This document shows, piece by piece, positions 17,064 through 25,755 of a stretch of DNA of 64,000 bases; the first letter of the stretch is position 1; each line of letters starts with the position of its first letter. Where the stretch lies: NCBI GenBank assembly GCA_910578555.1, contig CAJTPS010000006.1:124001-188000 (forward strand), given 5' to 3'. The position numbers and the translations under genes were made by a program. The DNA is from an uncultured Lachnospiraceae bacterium (GTDB lineage Bacteria > Bacillota > Clostridia > Lachnospirales > Lachnospiraceae). The notes under the pieces are model-generated. The model saw nothing but the letters and a program-made list of their open reading frames with translations, was not told the DNA's origin and ran no database searches.

Positions 17064-18476
17064 ATGGGAAAAGAAGCAAACGCCGGCAGTATGGCAAAGA
17101 AACAAAATCCGGTCGGGAAATTCTTTAGCGGGGTTGGCAATGATCTGAAGGAAATTGGCCTGACATTTGTGGAGGGAGATTGGAAAACGAAAGTCTCCTA
17201 TCTGATTATGGGATTCGGACCCATTATGCGTAAGCAGTTCGTGCGCGGCTTCGCGCTTCTTGCGACAGAAGTGTTGTTCATTCTCTATCTGGTCGGTTTC
17301 GGATGGAATTATCTGAAAGACATGGGTACGCTTGGTACGGTTGCGAGAGTCATGAATGATGACGGAACCTACAACTACAATGATAACAGTTTTCTTATTT
17401 TACTATATGGCATCTTGTCAATTGTTCTGGTTTTTGTATTCCTGTTAATATGGCGTGTGAATGTCAGAGTAAACCGGAATGAAGAGAAGCAGCTTGCAGC
17501 AGGGAAAAAACTTGCGACAAACAAGCAGGATCTGCATTCTCTGCTGGATTCCAATTTTGACAAGACATTAATGGCACTGCCGTTTACGGGAGTTGCTGTA
17601 TTCACGGCGCTGCCGATCATATTCATGATCTGTATCGCGTTTACCAATTATGATTCGACACATCAGCCGCCCACAAATCTTTTTTCATGGGTAGGGCTGG
17701 AGAACTTTAAGAATATGTTCTCCTTCGGCACATCGGGAATCGGTTCAACTTTCCTTACCGTGCTCGGATGGACATTGATATGGGCATTTTTTGCAACCTT
17801 TCTTACCTATTTCTGTGGTATGGGCGTTGCGATCATGATAAATAAAAAAGGAATCAAATTCAAGAAACTCTGGAGAACGATTCTGGTCGTTACCATCGCG
17901 GTTCCCCAGTTCGTATCCTTGTTGTATGTATATAAGATGTTCGCAAACGACGGTCTGATCAACTCTTATCTGATGAAGTGGGGATGGATCAGTTCCTATA
18001 TTCCGTTCTGGTCTAATCCGACGTTGGCGAAGGTTCTTATCATTATCATCAACCTGTGGATCGGTATTCCGTATACGATGCTGATCACCACCGGACTTTT
18101 GATGAATATTCCGGAAGACCTGTATGAGAGTGCCAGAATCGATGGTGCGACAGGATTCCAGATGTTCCGCAGTATTACGCTTCCGTATATGCTGTTCGTA
18201 ACAGGTCCTTTCCTGCTTACACAGTTTACGGGTAACCTGAATAACTTTAATGTCATCTATCTGCTGACGCAGGGCGGACCACAGTCCATGGCACTGTCCA
18301 ACAAGGCCGGCTACACGGATCTGCTTGTCACATGGCTGTATAAGATGACAGTAAACGATACGAACTACCGAATGGCGGCAGTCCTCGGTATTATGGTATT
18401 CTTGGTAACCGCAGTTATTTCCCTGGTGGTATACGGTATGTTACCGTCCGTAAGAGATGAGGAGGGATTCCAATAA
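17064..18476 (+). CDS. malF: Sugar ABC transporter permease, MalF type
   Basis: A 470-residue inner-membrane permease of the CUT1 sugar importers. It has an N-terminal extension with extra membrane helices (about 60-150), as MalF has, then the core six helices. The cytoplasmic EAA loop, ESARIDGATGFQMF, docks to the transport ATPase. GGGAGGG precedes the ATG at 17,064. Its stop overlaps the next ATG by one base, so the two permeases are translationally coupled. The ATPase is not in the window, as usual for Gram-positive sugar systems that share one. Confidence 0.9.
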   Translation: MGKEANAGSMAKKQNPVGKFFSGVGNDLKEIGLTFVEGDWKTKVSYLIMGFGPIMRKQFVRGFALLATEVLFILYLVGFGWNYLKDMGTLGTVARVMNDDGTYNYNDNSFLILLYGILSIVLVFVFLLIWRVNVRVNRNEEKQLAAGKKLATNKQDLHSLLDSNFDKTLMALPFTGVAVFTALPIIFMICIAFTNYDSTHQPPTNLFSWVGLENFKNMFSFGTSGIGSTFLTVLGWTLIWAFFATFLTYFCGMGVAIMINKKGIKFKKLWRTILVVTIAVPQFVSLLYVYKMFANDGLINSYLMKWGWISSYIPFWSNPTLAKVLIIIINLWIGIPYTMLITTGLLMNIPEDLYESARIDGATGFQMFRSITLPYMLFVTGPFLLTQFTGNLNNFNVIYLLTQGGPQSMALSNKAGYTDLLVTWLYKMTVNDTNYRMAAVLGIMVFLVTAVISLVVYGMLPSVRDEEGFQ

Positions 18477-19339
18477 TGAAAGGTTCAATGAAGACAAAAA
18501 GAGCGATAAGCAATACGATTACCTATATTGCATTAGTTATAATCAGTATTATATGGTTATTCCCGTTTGTATGTATGTTCTTACAGAGTTTTCGTTCTAT
18601 GAACGAAGGCGGCGGCGGTATGGTGGATTATTTGCTGCCGAAACAGTTCTCACTGGATTCCTACGCATTTCTCTTCAGTGAGGAGAGCAAGTTTGTACGC
18701 TGGTACGGCAACACGCTGATCATTGCATTCTTCGTAGCGGTATTATCGACGATGATGGTATTATGTGTCAGCTATGCATTATCACGTATGCGGTTCAAAG
18801 GTCGTACCGTATTGATGAGATTTTGGCTGATTCTGGGTATGTTCCCCGGATTCCTTACGATGATCTGCCTGTACTTCCTGCTTAAGCAGTTTGGACTGAC
18901 ACAGGAGGGTGCGATCCCCGGATTGATCCTAATCGGTGTGGCAAGTTCTGGTATGCAATATTATGTGACGAAGGGATATTTTGATACGATCCCGAAGGCG
19001 CTTGATGAGGCTGCGCGAATCGACGGTGCGTCCAGAGCGAGGGTATTCTTCACGATGATCCTGCCGATGTCGAAGCCGATCATCATTTATGCGCTGTTGA
19101 CAGCGTTCATGAATCCCTGGTGTGACTATGTGTTCGCTTCCTACGTGGCATTCGGTTATTCCGACAGCTACAACGTAGCGGTTGCTATGCAGAGATGGGT
19201 ATGGACCAACGACTATCAGGGTTACTTCACCAGATTCTGTGCGGGCGGTATGCTGATTGCCGTGCCGATTACGATCCTCTTCATGTGCTTGCAGAAGTAC
19301 TATGTAGAAGGTGTTACGGGCGGTGCTGTCAAAGGTTAA
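18476..19339 (+). CDS. malG: Sugar ABC transporter permease, MalG type
   Basis: A 287-residue partner permease with six membrane helices. The EAA loop is DEAARIDGASRARVFF near residue 180. It starts at the ATG that overlaps the malF stop codon. The C-terminal end (QKYYVEGVTGGAVKG) is typical of MalG-type permeases. It works with MalF and the lipoprotein to import maltodextrins; the substrate is inferred from malQ and the amylase beside it. Confidence 0.92.
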   Translation: MKGSMKTKRAISNTITYIALVIISIIWLFPFVCMFLQSFRSMNEGGGGMVDYLLPKQFSLDSYAFLFSEESKFVRWYGNTLIIAFFVAVLSTMMVLCVSYALSRMRFKGRTVLMRFWLILGMFPGFLTMICLYFLLKQFGLTQEGAIPGLILIGVASSGMQYYVTKGYFDTIPKALDEAARIDGASRARVFFTMILPMSKPIIIYALLTAFMNPWCDYVFASYVAFGYSDSYNVAVAMQRWVWTNDYQGYFTRFCAGGMLIAVPITILFMCLQKYYVEGVTGGAVKG

Positions 19340-19471
19340 AACATGGATATATGCGAGAACTGCAGAATATGCAGTGGGGTATATCTAAGTTATAGTTGGA
19401 GGAATGCCGTCAGGACGGCAGACATTCTTTCCGGTTAAATTGAAATTCATGATATGAGCAAATGAATAGAG

Positions 19472-19504
19472 AATGCAGACTGTCTGAGGGCGGTCTGCAT
19501 TTTC
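19472..19504 (+). terminator. Terminator after malG
   Basis: AATGCAGAC (19,472-19,480) pairs with GTCTGCATT (19,493-19,501) and is followed by a short T-run. Another small hairpin, CCGTC/GACGG, lies at about 19,406-19,418. Confidence 0.65.
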
Positions 19505-19609
19505 CGGATTATAGTCTGCGTATTACAATAAAACCGGGAGAGCAATTTGCATTATTTACCTGCGCGGAATTGTAAAACGTGGAACAGCAGAAAGGAGTGC
19601 AACCAGGCA

Positions 19610-21367
19610 ATGAAGAAAAAAACAAAGAAGAAAACCGTACGGCATACTGCGCTGTGGATGGCATTGTGCCTGATGTTTGTTACTTCCTGCGGGAAGACGG
19701 AGACGCCGGGCACGGATGCACAGGCGGACAGCGCGGCAGAGGAAGACAGCGGCGCAGCGCCGGCTGACGGTGCCGGAGAGCCCGGCACACAGCAGGACGG
19801 CGAGACAGGGTCTGAGGGGGATATTACGGATGCCATTCCGCTAAATGTGATTGACGATAATTACCGCACTTATTACGAAGTGTTTGTCTATTCCTTCTAT
19901 GACAGTGACGGGGACGGAATCGGTGATCTGCAGGGGCTGATTTCTAAACTGGACTATATCAATGACGGGGATGACACAACGGATACGGATTTAGGGTGCA
20001 ACGGGCTCTGGCTTATGCCGGTACATCCGTCGCCGACTTATCATAAATATGATGTAATAGATTATTATGACATCGATCCGGTATATGGTACACTGGAAGA
20101 TTTTCAGGAGTTACTTGCAGCGTGTGACGAGAGAGGGATCAAGGTAATCATGGATCTGGTGCTGAACCATTCTTCTTCCAAACACCCATGGTTTCAGGAG
20201 GCATGCGCTTATTTGCAGGAACTGGGAGAGGCGGAGCCGAATGCGGCGGACTGCCCTTACTTTGATTACTATCATTTTGCAAAAGAAGAGAAAGACGGTT
20301 ACTACAAGGTGTCCGGAACAGACTGGTATTATGAGGGACAGTTCTGGAGCGAGATGCCGGATCTGAATCTGGACTGTGAGGCGCTTCGGGCGGAGATCGA
20401 GAAGATCACCGGGTACTGGCTGGATATGGGCGTGGGCGGTTTTCGTCTGGATGCGGTGAAAGAGTATTACACCGACGGTCAACAGGAAAATATTGACTTT
20501 TTGACATGGCTGACTGATGTGGTTAAAGGTCAGAAAGAGGATGCGTATCTGGTAGGAGAGGCATGGGTCAATATCAATGACTATTCCAAATATTATGCCA
20601 GCGGTATGGACAGCCTGTTTAACTTCGCTTTTTCGGGCGCGGAAGGGGTCATTGCAAAGGTCATGAACGGCACGCCGGCTGAGAAATACGGCGTCACCTG
20701 TGCTTCGCTGCACGATACCTTCGGGCAGTATAATGAGAATTATATTGATGCGCCTTTCTACACCAACCATGACATGGCCAGAAGCGTCGGTTACTATGTG
20801 GGAGAGAACGCGTTAAACCGCGTGAAGATGGCGGGCGCCATGAATCTGTTCATGAGCGGTTCGGCATTTGTCTACTACGGGGAAGAATTGGGGATGAAAG
20901 GTTCCGGCAAAGACGAGAATAAGCGTGCGCCCATGTATTGGAGCAAAGATCCGGCGACGGAGGGCATGTGTGACGGTCCGGCGGATATGGAAGACTTCGA
21001 GATGAAGTATGACAGCTTAGAAGAGCAGCAGGCGGATGCGGCCTCTATCTACCGGTTCTACAAGAAGGCAATTAAAATCAGGAATCAGAATCCTGAGATT
21101 GCAAGAGGAACGGCGGAGTATCTGGAGGAAGTGTCTGCCGACAAGGTGTGCGTGCTGCGCAAGACCTATAACGGCTCGGAGGTGCTGCTTGTGTTCGTGA
21201 CCGGTGCGGACAGCGAGACGGTGGATTTGAGCGGTGTTACATTAAACGGCAGTGCCGTGGGTGATGATACCGAAGTAAGGGCGATGCTCACGACGGGAGA
21301 GGAGCCTGTTACGATGGAGGGCGGTGTGGCGACGCTGCCGGGATATTCGGTGCTGGTTATGAAATAG
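19610..21367 (+). CDS. Surface alpha-amylase-type lipoprotein, GH13
   Basis: A 585-residue GH13 enzyme anchored as a lipoprotein (MALCLMFVTSC at residues about 17-27), followed by an acidic low-complexity linker to about residue 75. The barrel shows the conserved regions: DLVLNHSS, GGFRLDAVK with the nucleophile Asp, VGEAW with the acid/base Glu, and FYTNHDMARS. AAAGGAG at 19,591 serves the ATG at 19,610. It follows the malEFG genes and would trim starch-like glucans at the cell surface before import. A pullulanase-type or oligo-glucosidase activity is not excluded. Confidence 0.92.
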   Translation: MKKKTKKKTVRHTALWMALCLMFVTSCGKTETPGTDAQADSAAEEDSGAAPADGAGEPGTQQDGETGSEGDITDAIPLNVIDDNYRTYYEVFVYSFYDSDGDGIGDLQGLISKLDYINDGDDTTDTDLGCNGLWLMPVHPSPTYHKYDVIDYYDIDPVYGTLEDFQELLAACDERGIKVIMDLVLNHSSSKHPWFQEACAYLQELGEAEPNAADCPYFDYYHFAKEEKDGYYKVSGTDWYYEGQFWSEMPDLNLDCEALRAEIEKITGYWLDMGVGGFRLDAVKEYYTDGQQENIDFLTWLTDVVKGQKEDAYLVGEAWVNINDYSKYYASGMDSLFNFAFSGAEGVIAKVMNGTPAEKYGVTCASLHDTFGQYNENYIDAPFYTNHDMARSVGYYVGENALNRVKMAGAMNLFMSGSAFVYYGEELGMKGSGKDENKRAPMYWSKDPATEGMCDGPADMEDFEMKYDSLEEQQADAASIYRFYKKAIKIRNQNPEIARGTAEYLEEVSADKVCVLRKTYNGSEVLLVFVTGADSETVDLSGVTLNGSAVGDDTEVRAMLTTGEEPVTMEGGVATLPGYSVLVMK

Positions 21368-21379
21368 AATGCAGAAACA

Positions 21380-21412
21380 AAAACCTCGAAGGTTCCGTGC
21401 CTTCGAGGTTTT
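21380..21412 (+). terminator. Terminator after the GH13 gene
   Basis: AAAACCTCGAAGG and its exact complement form a 13-bp stem around a 7-base loop, ending in TTTT. Confidence 0.8.
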
Positions 21413-21649
21413 CGCTTGTGTAAAAGGGGAATTCTTCCGGAATTGCTATAACCGACTTGACTTCCGTGATCAAGTCTATAAATAATATAATACCTTTTTT
21501 TGACAGAGTCTATAATTATATTGCAAAAGAATAACATTATATTAGCGAAATAAATCAAAAAAAGGCAAATCTGACTGCTATATGACTAAAAAATAAAATT
21601 ATTTTGACTAAAATATGAACGATACGCTTTGTCTTACCGCCAGAAAACA

Positions 21650-21676
21650 AAAAATGCCCGAAATACGGGCATTTTT
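21650..21676 (-). terminator. Terminator of the cNMP-domain gene
   Basis: AAAAATGCCCG (21,650-21,660) pairs with CGGGCATTTTT (21,666-21,676); read on the minus strand it ends in a T-run just after the stop codon. The 21,413-21,649 stretch is AT-rich and shows no gene. Confidence 0.8.
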
Positions 21677-21677
21677 A

Positions 21678-23942
21678 TTAATAACCTAGATAATCACGCT
21701 GACTCTGGATCTCCGGCGGAATCTCGGCACCGATATTCTTAAGCTTCTGGAACAGATTGTCGTAATGATGGATCTTCTGTGCGTTCTTAATGTCGTAGCG
21801 GTCCATGGTTTCCTTATAGAGCGGATTCATCTTCAACTTGTCGCGGATCTCCCTGGAGAACGGACAGTAGGTGAACAGGATGGCACGCGCAATCTTATTC
21901 AACCGAGGGGAACCGGAGCCCTCAAACAGAACCCATGATACATAATCCCGGATAAACATTTCTTTAAAGCTGTTCTTCGCTTTCTGCATGTTGAGCTTGA
22001 TTTTATCCTTGGCATCCGGCGACAGGTCATGGTTTTTCTTATAGAACTGAATATAATCGAAATATTCGCTTGTAAGAGATGCTTCGGAAATATCGTTCCA
22101 TCTTGCACCCTGTACACGTTTGCACATCTCCCAGCGGAAGTCGCCGGTCAGTCTGACCAGAATGTTGGTCAGATCTTCCATCTGGAAAATAGACACCATC
22201 ATACGGGAAGGCGTCGTACGCTTACGCCCCTCGATCTCCTGCCACATAACGCCTCTGACACCGACATTCGGCATAAGAATCACGTCGGGAAGTATCTCTA
22301 CGCTGATGTATTCCTTACCGATGCCCAGCTTCGGGTTGGTGTAGATCATCTCACGGTAATATGCGCTGAAGTCAATGGAGCGAACCTGATCAAAAGTCTG
22401 CACTACCCGGTCAGCGGACACGAGTGAAGTATTCAGATCTTTCAGAATATTATGCTCTGAAAAGATCGGGCAGAAGCTGCTGATTCGTCCGAAGGTGATT
22501 TTGTTGACTGACTGGAACATATTGTTGAGCTCGAACATAACCTGCTTTTCTTTGTCCTTGAGCATGGTGGTTTCTTCTGCCGCGCTGATCTTACCGGTGA
22601 TCTTAAGCTCATGCACATAAGCCTGATAGTCGTTATCGAACTCATTACGGCTGGGCGTCTTCTTACCGTCGTAGATGGCATGCAGCCATTCATAGACCGT
22701 GTACACCTTTCTGGAAGGATCTGAAGGCAGTTTATCAACAATAGAGTAGAGATAAGCAGCATTTTCCATGCCGGCAAGATTCTCATCCACATAACCGAAG
22801 TTAAAGAACATTTTCAGCACTTTGGGCACATCAAAATCCTGCAGACTGCGCAGGAATGCCTTTTCATAGATCACATAGAACAGCTTGGTGATGGTCAGGC
22901 GCAGTCTTCTGGAAGAATCGTCGGAATTGTTCTTGTCGGTCAGCTTACTGTACTGTGCTACGGCATTGCGGAAGTCGTTCGCGTCCTCTTCACTGACTTT
23001 GGCATAGGCCAGAATGGTATTCATAGAGTCTATGACATCCGGTACATCATCCGGTTTCTTATCCTCATCGGAAGAGCTTTCCGTATACTGATCCAGGGAA
23101 TTAAGACGTTCGCGGTATTCGGCGACACGACTATGATACATATCCTTGTCGATGGAAGCCTGACTTTCCAGCTGAATCATCATGGTGGAGATCGCTGCGA
23201 TCAGTGTGGTGGAATCATCCGCGTGCGCGCCGATCTTATAGAGCAGTGATGCATACAGGTCGAAGAAATCCAGCCGGTTTTCGCTCATTAGCAGGTTAAT
23301 GATTTCAGATTTATAATCATACATAACACGGCATACGGATATTACCTCGTACACGTCCTGACTCGCCTTGCGCAGGAGCCCCTGCAGGAAATCAGGGTCC
23401 TGTGATTTGATGGGCGTTCCAATGACCAGTGTGCGGAGCTGGGTGTAGTAGCCGCCGAGCCAGACAGCGATATCCTCTTCCAGAACGAGTTCCGACAGGG
23501 TCTCTAAGCCGGGCAGCGCTCTGGCTGAAATATTGTGTTTGGTACAGAAAGTCAGGTATTCGGAATAACTGTCCGTCAGATAGTGATAGAAATTATCGCA
23601 GTCAAAACGTGCCAGCTCATACTGGTCAAGAATTTCCTGAAGCTGCTTAAACATGGACGTGACGATCCGCTGTGCCATATCGGGATTGGCATGCAGGATG
23701 CCGGAAAGCTGCGCCGTGCTGAAAGGATAGGAAGCAACGGAGGAAGCCTCTTCCGTCTGATAAGTGATGAAATGGGAATCAAAGAAGAGCTCACAGGCTC
23801 CGATCACATCTCCCTTATATAAGTAAAACTCACCGCCGGGATAGGTGGCGCGGACAGTCCCCTTCGCGATCACGTGCAGTGCATTGATCGCCTGTTCGCT
23901 TTGTACCAGGATGGTTCCCGCAGAATATTCTTTTACAGCCAT
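21678..23942 (-). CDS. Large cyclic-nucleotide-binding-domain protein
   Basis: A 754-residue cytoplasmic protein. Residues about 5-115 form a cNMP-binding beta-barrel (AGTILVQSEQAINALHVIAKG, LYKGDVIGACELFF). The typical phosphate-binding cassette Arg is not evident, so the ligand may differ. The remaining 600 or so residues are mainly helical and soluble, with no DNA-binding or kinase motif that I can see. It has its own terminator. I know proteins of this layout only as uncharacterised ones. A role as a signal-responsive scaffold is possible but not shown. Confidence 0.8.
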   Translation of the reverse strand: MAVKEYSAGTILVQSEQAINALHVIAKGTVRATYPGGEFYLYKGDVIGACELFFDSHFITYQTEEASSVASYPFSTAQLSGILHANPDMAQRIVTSMFKQLQEILDQYELARFDCDNFYHYLTDSYSEYLTFCTKHNISARALPGLETLSELVLEEDIAVWLGGYYTQLRTLVIGTPIKSQDPDFLQGLLRKASQDVYEVISVCRVMYDYKSEIINLLMSENRLDFFDLYASLLYKIGAHADDSTTLIAAISTMMIQLESQASIDKDMYHSRVAEYRERLNSLDQYTESSSDEDKKPDDVPDVIDSMNTILAYAKVSEEDANDFRNAVAQYSKLTDKNNSDDSSRRLRLTITKLFYVIYEKAFLRSLQDFDVPKVLKMFFNFGYVDENLAGMENAAYLYSIVDKLPSDPSRKVYTVYEWLHAIYDGKKTPSRNEFDNDYQAYVHELKITGKISAAEETTMLKDKEKQVMFELNNMFQSVNKITFGRISSFCPIFSEHNILKDLNTSLVSADRVVQTFDQVRSIDFSAYYREMIYTNPKLGIGKEYISVEILPDVILMPNVGVRGVMWQEIEGRKRTTPSRMMVSIFQMEDLTNILVRLTGDFRWEMCKRVQGARWNDISEASLTSEYFDYIQFYKKNHDLSPDAKDKIKLNMQKAKNSFKEMFIRDYVSWVLFEGSGSPRLNKIARAILFTYCPFSREIRDKLKMNPLYKETMDRYDIKNAQKIHHYDNLFQKLKNIGAEIPPEIQSQRDYLGY

Positions 23943-24218
23943 AATATACCCCCTTGATCTGCTGATTGCTACTATTTTTTAGTTTACTACGATTGCGCGA
24001 TAATTACAAGAAAGAATGGGAAATGCGGCACTATTCTTATATGATTGGTGTGAATTGAAACAAATAAGCAATTTGCACAAGAATATTGCAGGTATTTTGT
24101 GCTGTACTTTTAAGGAAAGTATGCTAGAATAATATGACGGATATGTCGAAAAGATGGTTGACTAAAGATTTGACAGGGATGTCATGTTAAGATTTACATG
24201 TCAGGAAAGGTAATGTCG

Positions 24219-24737
24219 ATGGAAAAGGGAGAAGTCGGATACGGACAACAGCGGGATGAGATTGCATACAGACAGCATCAGGACGATATTGAATACAGAC
24301 GGCAGGTGGTCAATACCTATAAGCCGGATGTGGAGAGACTGATCCGCTATCTTCCGTGGCTGGAGGAAAAGGCGGGGCACAATGTGGCGGAGACGTTCGA
24401 GGGCTCCGGGATCAAAGGCAGCTCGATTACTTTTCCGGTATATGACAGCACGCTGATGAGTTTTATCAAAGAACTGCAGCGGACAACGCTTTTGGACCGC
24501 AATTACCCGTATATCTATTCAAGACACAGAATACGGACGCTGCAGGACGAAGTTAAGATGATTGACCGGGCGGGTATTAAGGATATGGATATTCTGAAAG
24601 GTATTCTGTCCAAATATGCGCTGGGAGGGATGACGAAAGCCAGATTGTGGTCGGAGGCAGTATACAACAGTATCTTTCTGAAGGTGATACGCAAGATGAA
24701 AGAAAATCTGGAATTCTGGGATAAACCGATGGTATGA
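24219..24737 (+). CDS. Hypothetical soluble protein
   Basis: A 172-residue, charged, mainly helical protein. It opens MEKGEVGYGQQRDEIAYRQ with Tyr/Gln/Asp/Arg-rich imperfect repeats (about 8-35). The rest has KPDVERLIRYLPWLEEKAG and KARLWSEAVYNSIFLKVIRKM. AGGAAAGG at 24,203 best suits the ATG at 24,219; two in-frame ATGs lie just upstream (24,198 and 24,213). The promoter region 23,943-24,200 is shared with the divergent cNMP-domain gene. I do not recognise it. Confidence 0.75.
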   Translation: MEKGEVGYGQQRDEIAYRQHQDDIEYRRQVVNTYKPDVERLIRYLPWLEEKAGHNVAETFEGSGIKGSSITFPVYDSTLMSFIKELQRTTLLDRNYPYIYSRHRIRTLQDEVKMIDRAGIKDMDILKGILSKYALGGMTKARLWSEAVYNSIFLKVIRKMKENLEFWDKPMV

Positions 24738-24881
24738 CTAATGTGGTCAATTAGAAGCGGCATAAGACGACAGAGACATCAGCAGTATTATATATAGAAA
24801 GCGGGCAGACTGCTGTGAACAGCAGGTCGGCAGCCGGCCGCGTTAAGCAAGAATGAAGAAGGAGAAGGAAACAGGAGAAAC

Positions 24882-25469
24882 ATGGGAGAAAAATCAGCGC
24901 AGAAGAAACAATATATTCTGAATACCGCAAGATCGGTATTTGTGGAGAAAGGGTTTAAGAATGTGACGATGAAGGACATCGTGGAGGCGTGTGAGATCAG
25001 CCGCGGCGGACTGTACTTGTATTTCGACAGCACGGAGCAGATTCTCATGGAGATCCTGCAGATGGAGGCGCAGGAGACGGACGATGTCTTTACGGATCAT
25101 ATATCGGAAGAGGATACGGCGGCGGATATCCTGACCCTGTTTCTCAAGGAACAGAAGAAAGAACTGCTGCAGAAAAAAAATAATTTGACCGTTGCGGTCT
25201 ACGAATATTTCTTCGCACATAAATCGACTGATAAGAACAACATGCTGCACAAGCAGTTTGACGCAGGTGTCAGGGTGCTGGAAAAGCTCATACAGGCCGG
25301 AATCGCCAGCGGAGAGTTCTACTGTGAGGATCCGAGAGGGGCGGCGACCAACATTATGTATGTGCTGGAGGGCATGAAGATCAATGCGCAGACCTTCGGC
25401 ATCACGGAGAAGATGGTGGATGAACAGCTGTTGTATATCATGCAGGGGCTGTTTGTGGAGTTTGAGTGA
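24882..25469 (+). CDS. TetR-family transcriptional regulator
   Basis: A 195-residue TetR repressor. The helix-turn-helix is at about residues 8-52 (KKQYILNTARSVFVEKGFKNVTMKDI, then CEISRGGLYLYFDS). The C-terminal helical domain binds an unknown ligand. AGGAGAAAC precedes the ATG. A strong terminator follows directly, so it is a single gene. No transporter or target operator is visible next to it, so its regulon is unknown. Confidence 0.92.
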   Translation: MGEKSAQKKQYILNTARSVFVEKGFKNVTMKDIVEACEISRGGLYLYFDSTEQILMEILQMEAQETDDVFTDHISEEDTAADILTLFLKEQKKELLQKKNNLTVAVYEYFFAHKSTDKNNMLHKQFDAGVRVLEKLIQAGIASGEFYCEDPRGAATNIMYVLEGMKINAQTFGITEKMVDEQLLYIMQGLFVEFE

Positions 25470-25477
25470 CAGAGAAT

Positions 25478-25515
25478 CCCGCATAGTCTGATAAAACAGA
25501 CTATGCGGGTTTTTT
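25478..25515 (+). terminator. Strong terminator after tetR-type gene
   Basis: CCCGCATAGTCTG and its exact complement make a 13-bp stem with a 6-base loop, followed by six T residues. Confidence 0.9.
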
Positions 25516-25570
25516 ACGGGAAATTAATCAAAAACTCTGATTGAAATGTGAGAGATTGTTTGGCATAATA

Positions 25571-25660
25571 AGAGATGGAGTTACACTAAGACAGCAAAAG
25601 ACGCTGCCTAAGTGTAACTATAGCCATCTCTGGAAGAATGCAAAGAGCATGCATTCTTCC
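25571..25660 (+). promoter_or_regulatory. Double-hairpin leader of purL
   Basis: A long stem pairs AGAGATGG (25,571) with CCATCTCT (25,624) and, inside it, AGTTACACTAAGACAGC with GCTGCCTAAGTGTAACT (15 of 17 pairs). A second perfect 10-bp stem, GGAAGAATGC/GCATTCTTCC, follows at 25,632-25,660. Neither ends in a T-run. The region does not resemble the purine riboswitch core. It may be a regulatory leader or a palindromic repeat. Confidence 0.55.
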
Positions 25661-25755
25661 CGTGAAATTGCAAAATGCATAGTCTAAGAGCTGCTGCGTC
25701 ATGTTCCGGCATAACGAAACGTAACGGCAGGCAGTAAATTAAGGAGAAGAGCAGA

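Noticed and set aside
23991..24003. CGATTGCGCGATA as a further galactan operator
   Set aside because: It matches only part of the 19-bp operator and lies by genes with no link to sugar use.
25571..25660. Purine riboswitch upstream of purL
   Set aside because: The conserved core and the three-way junction are not found.
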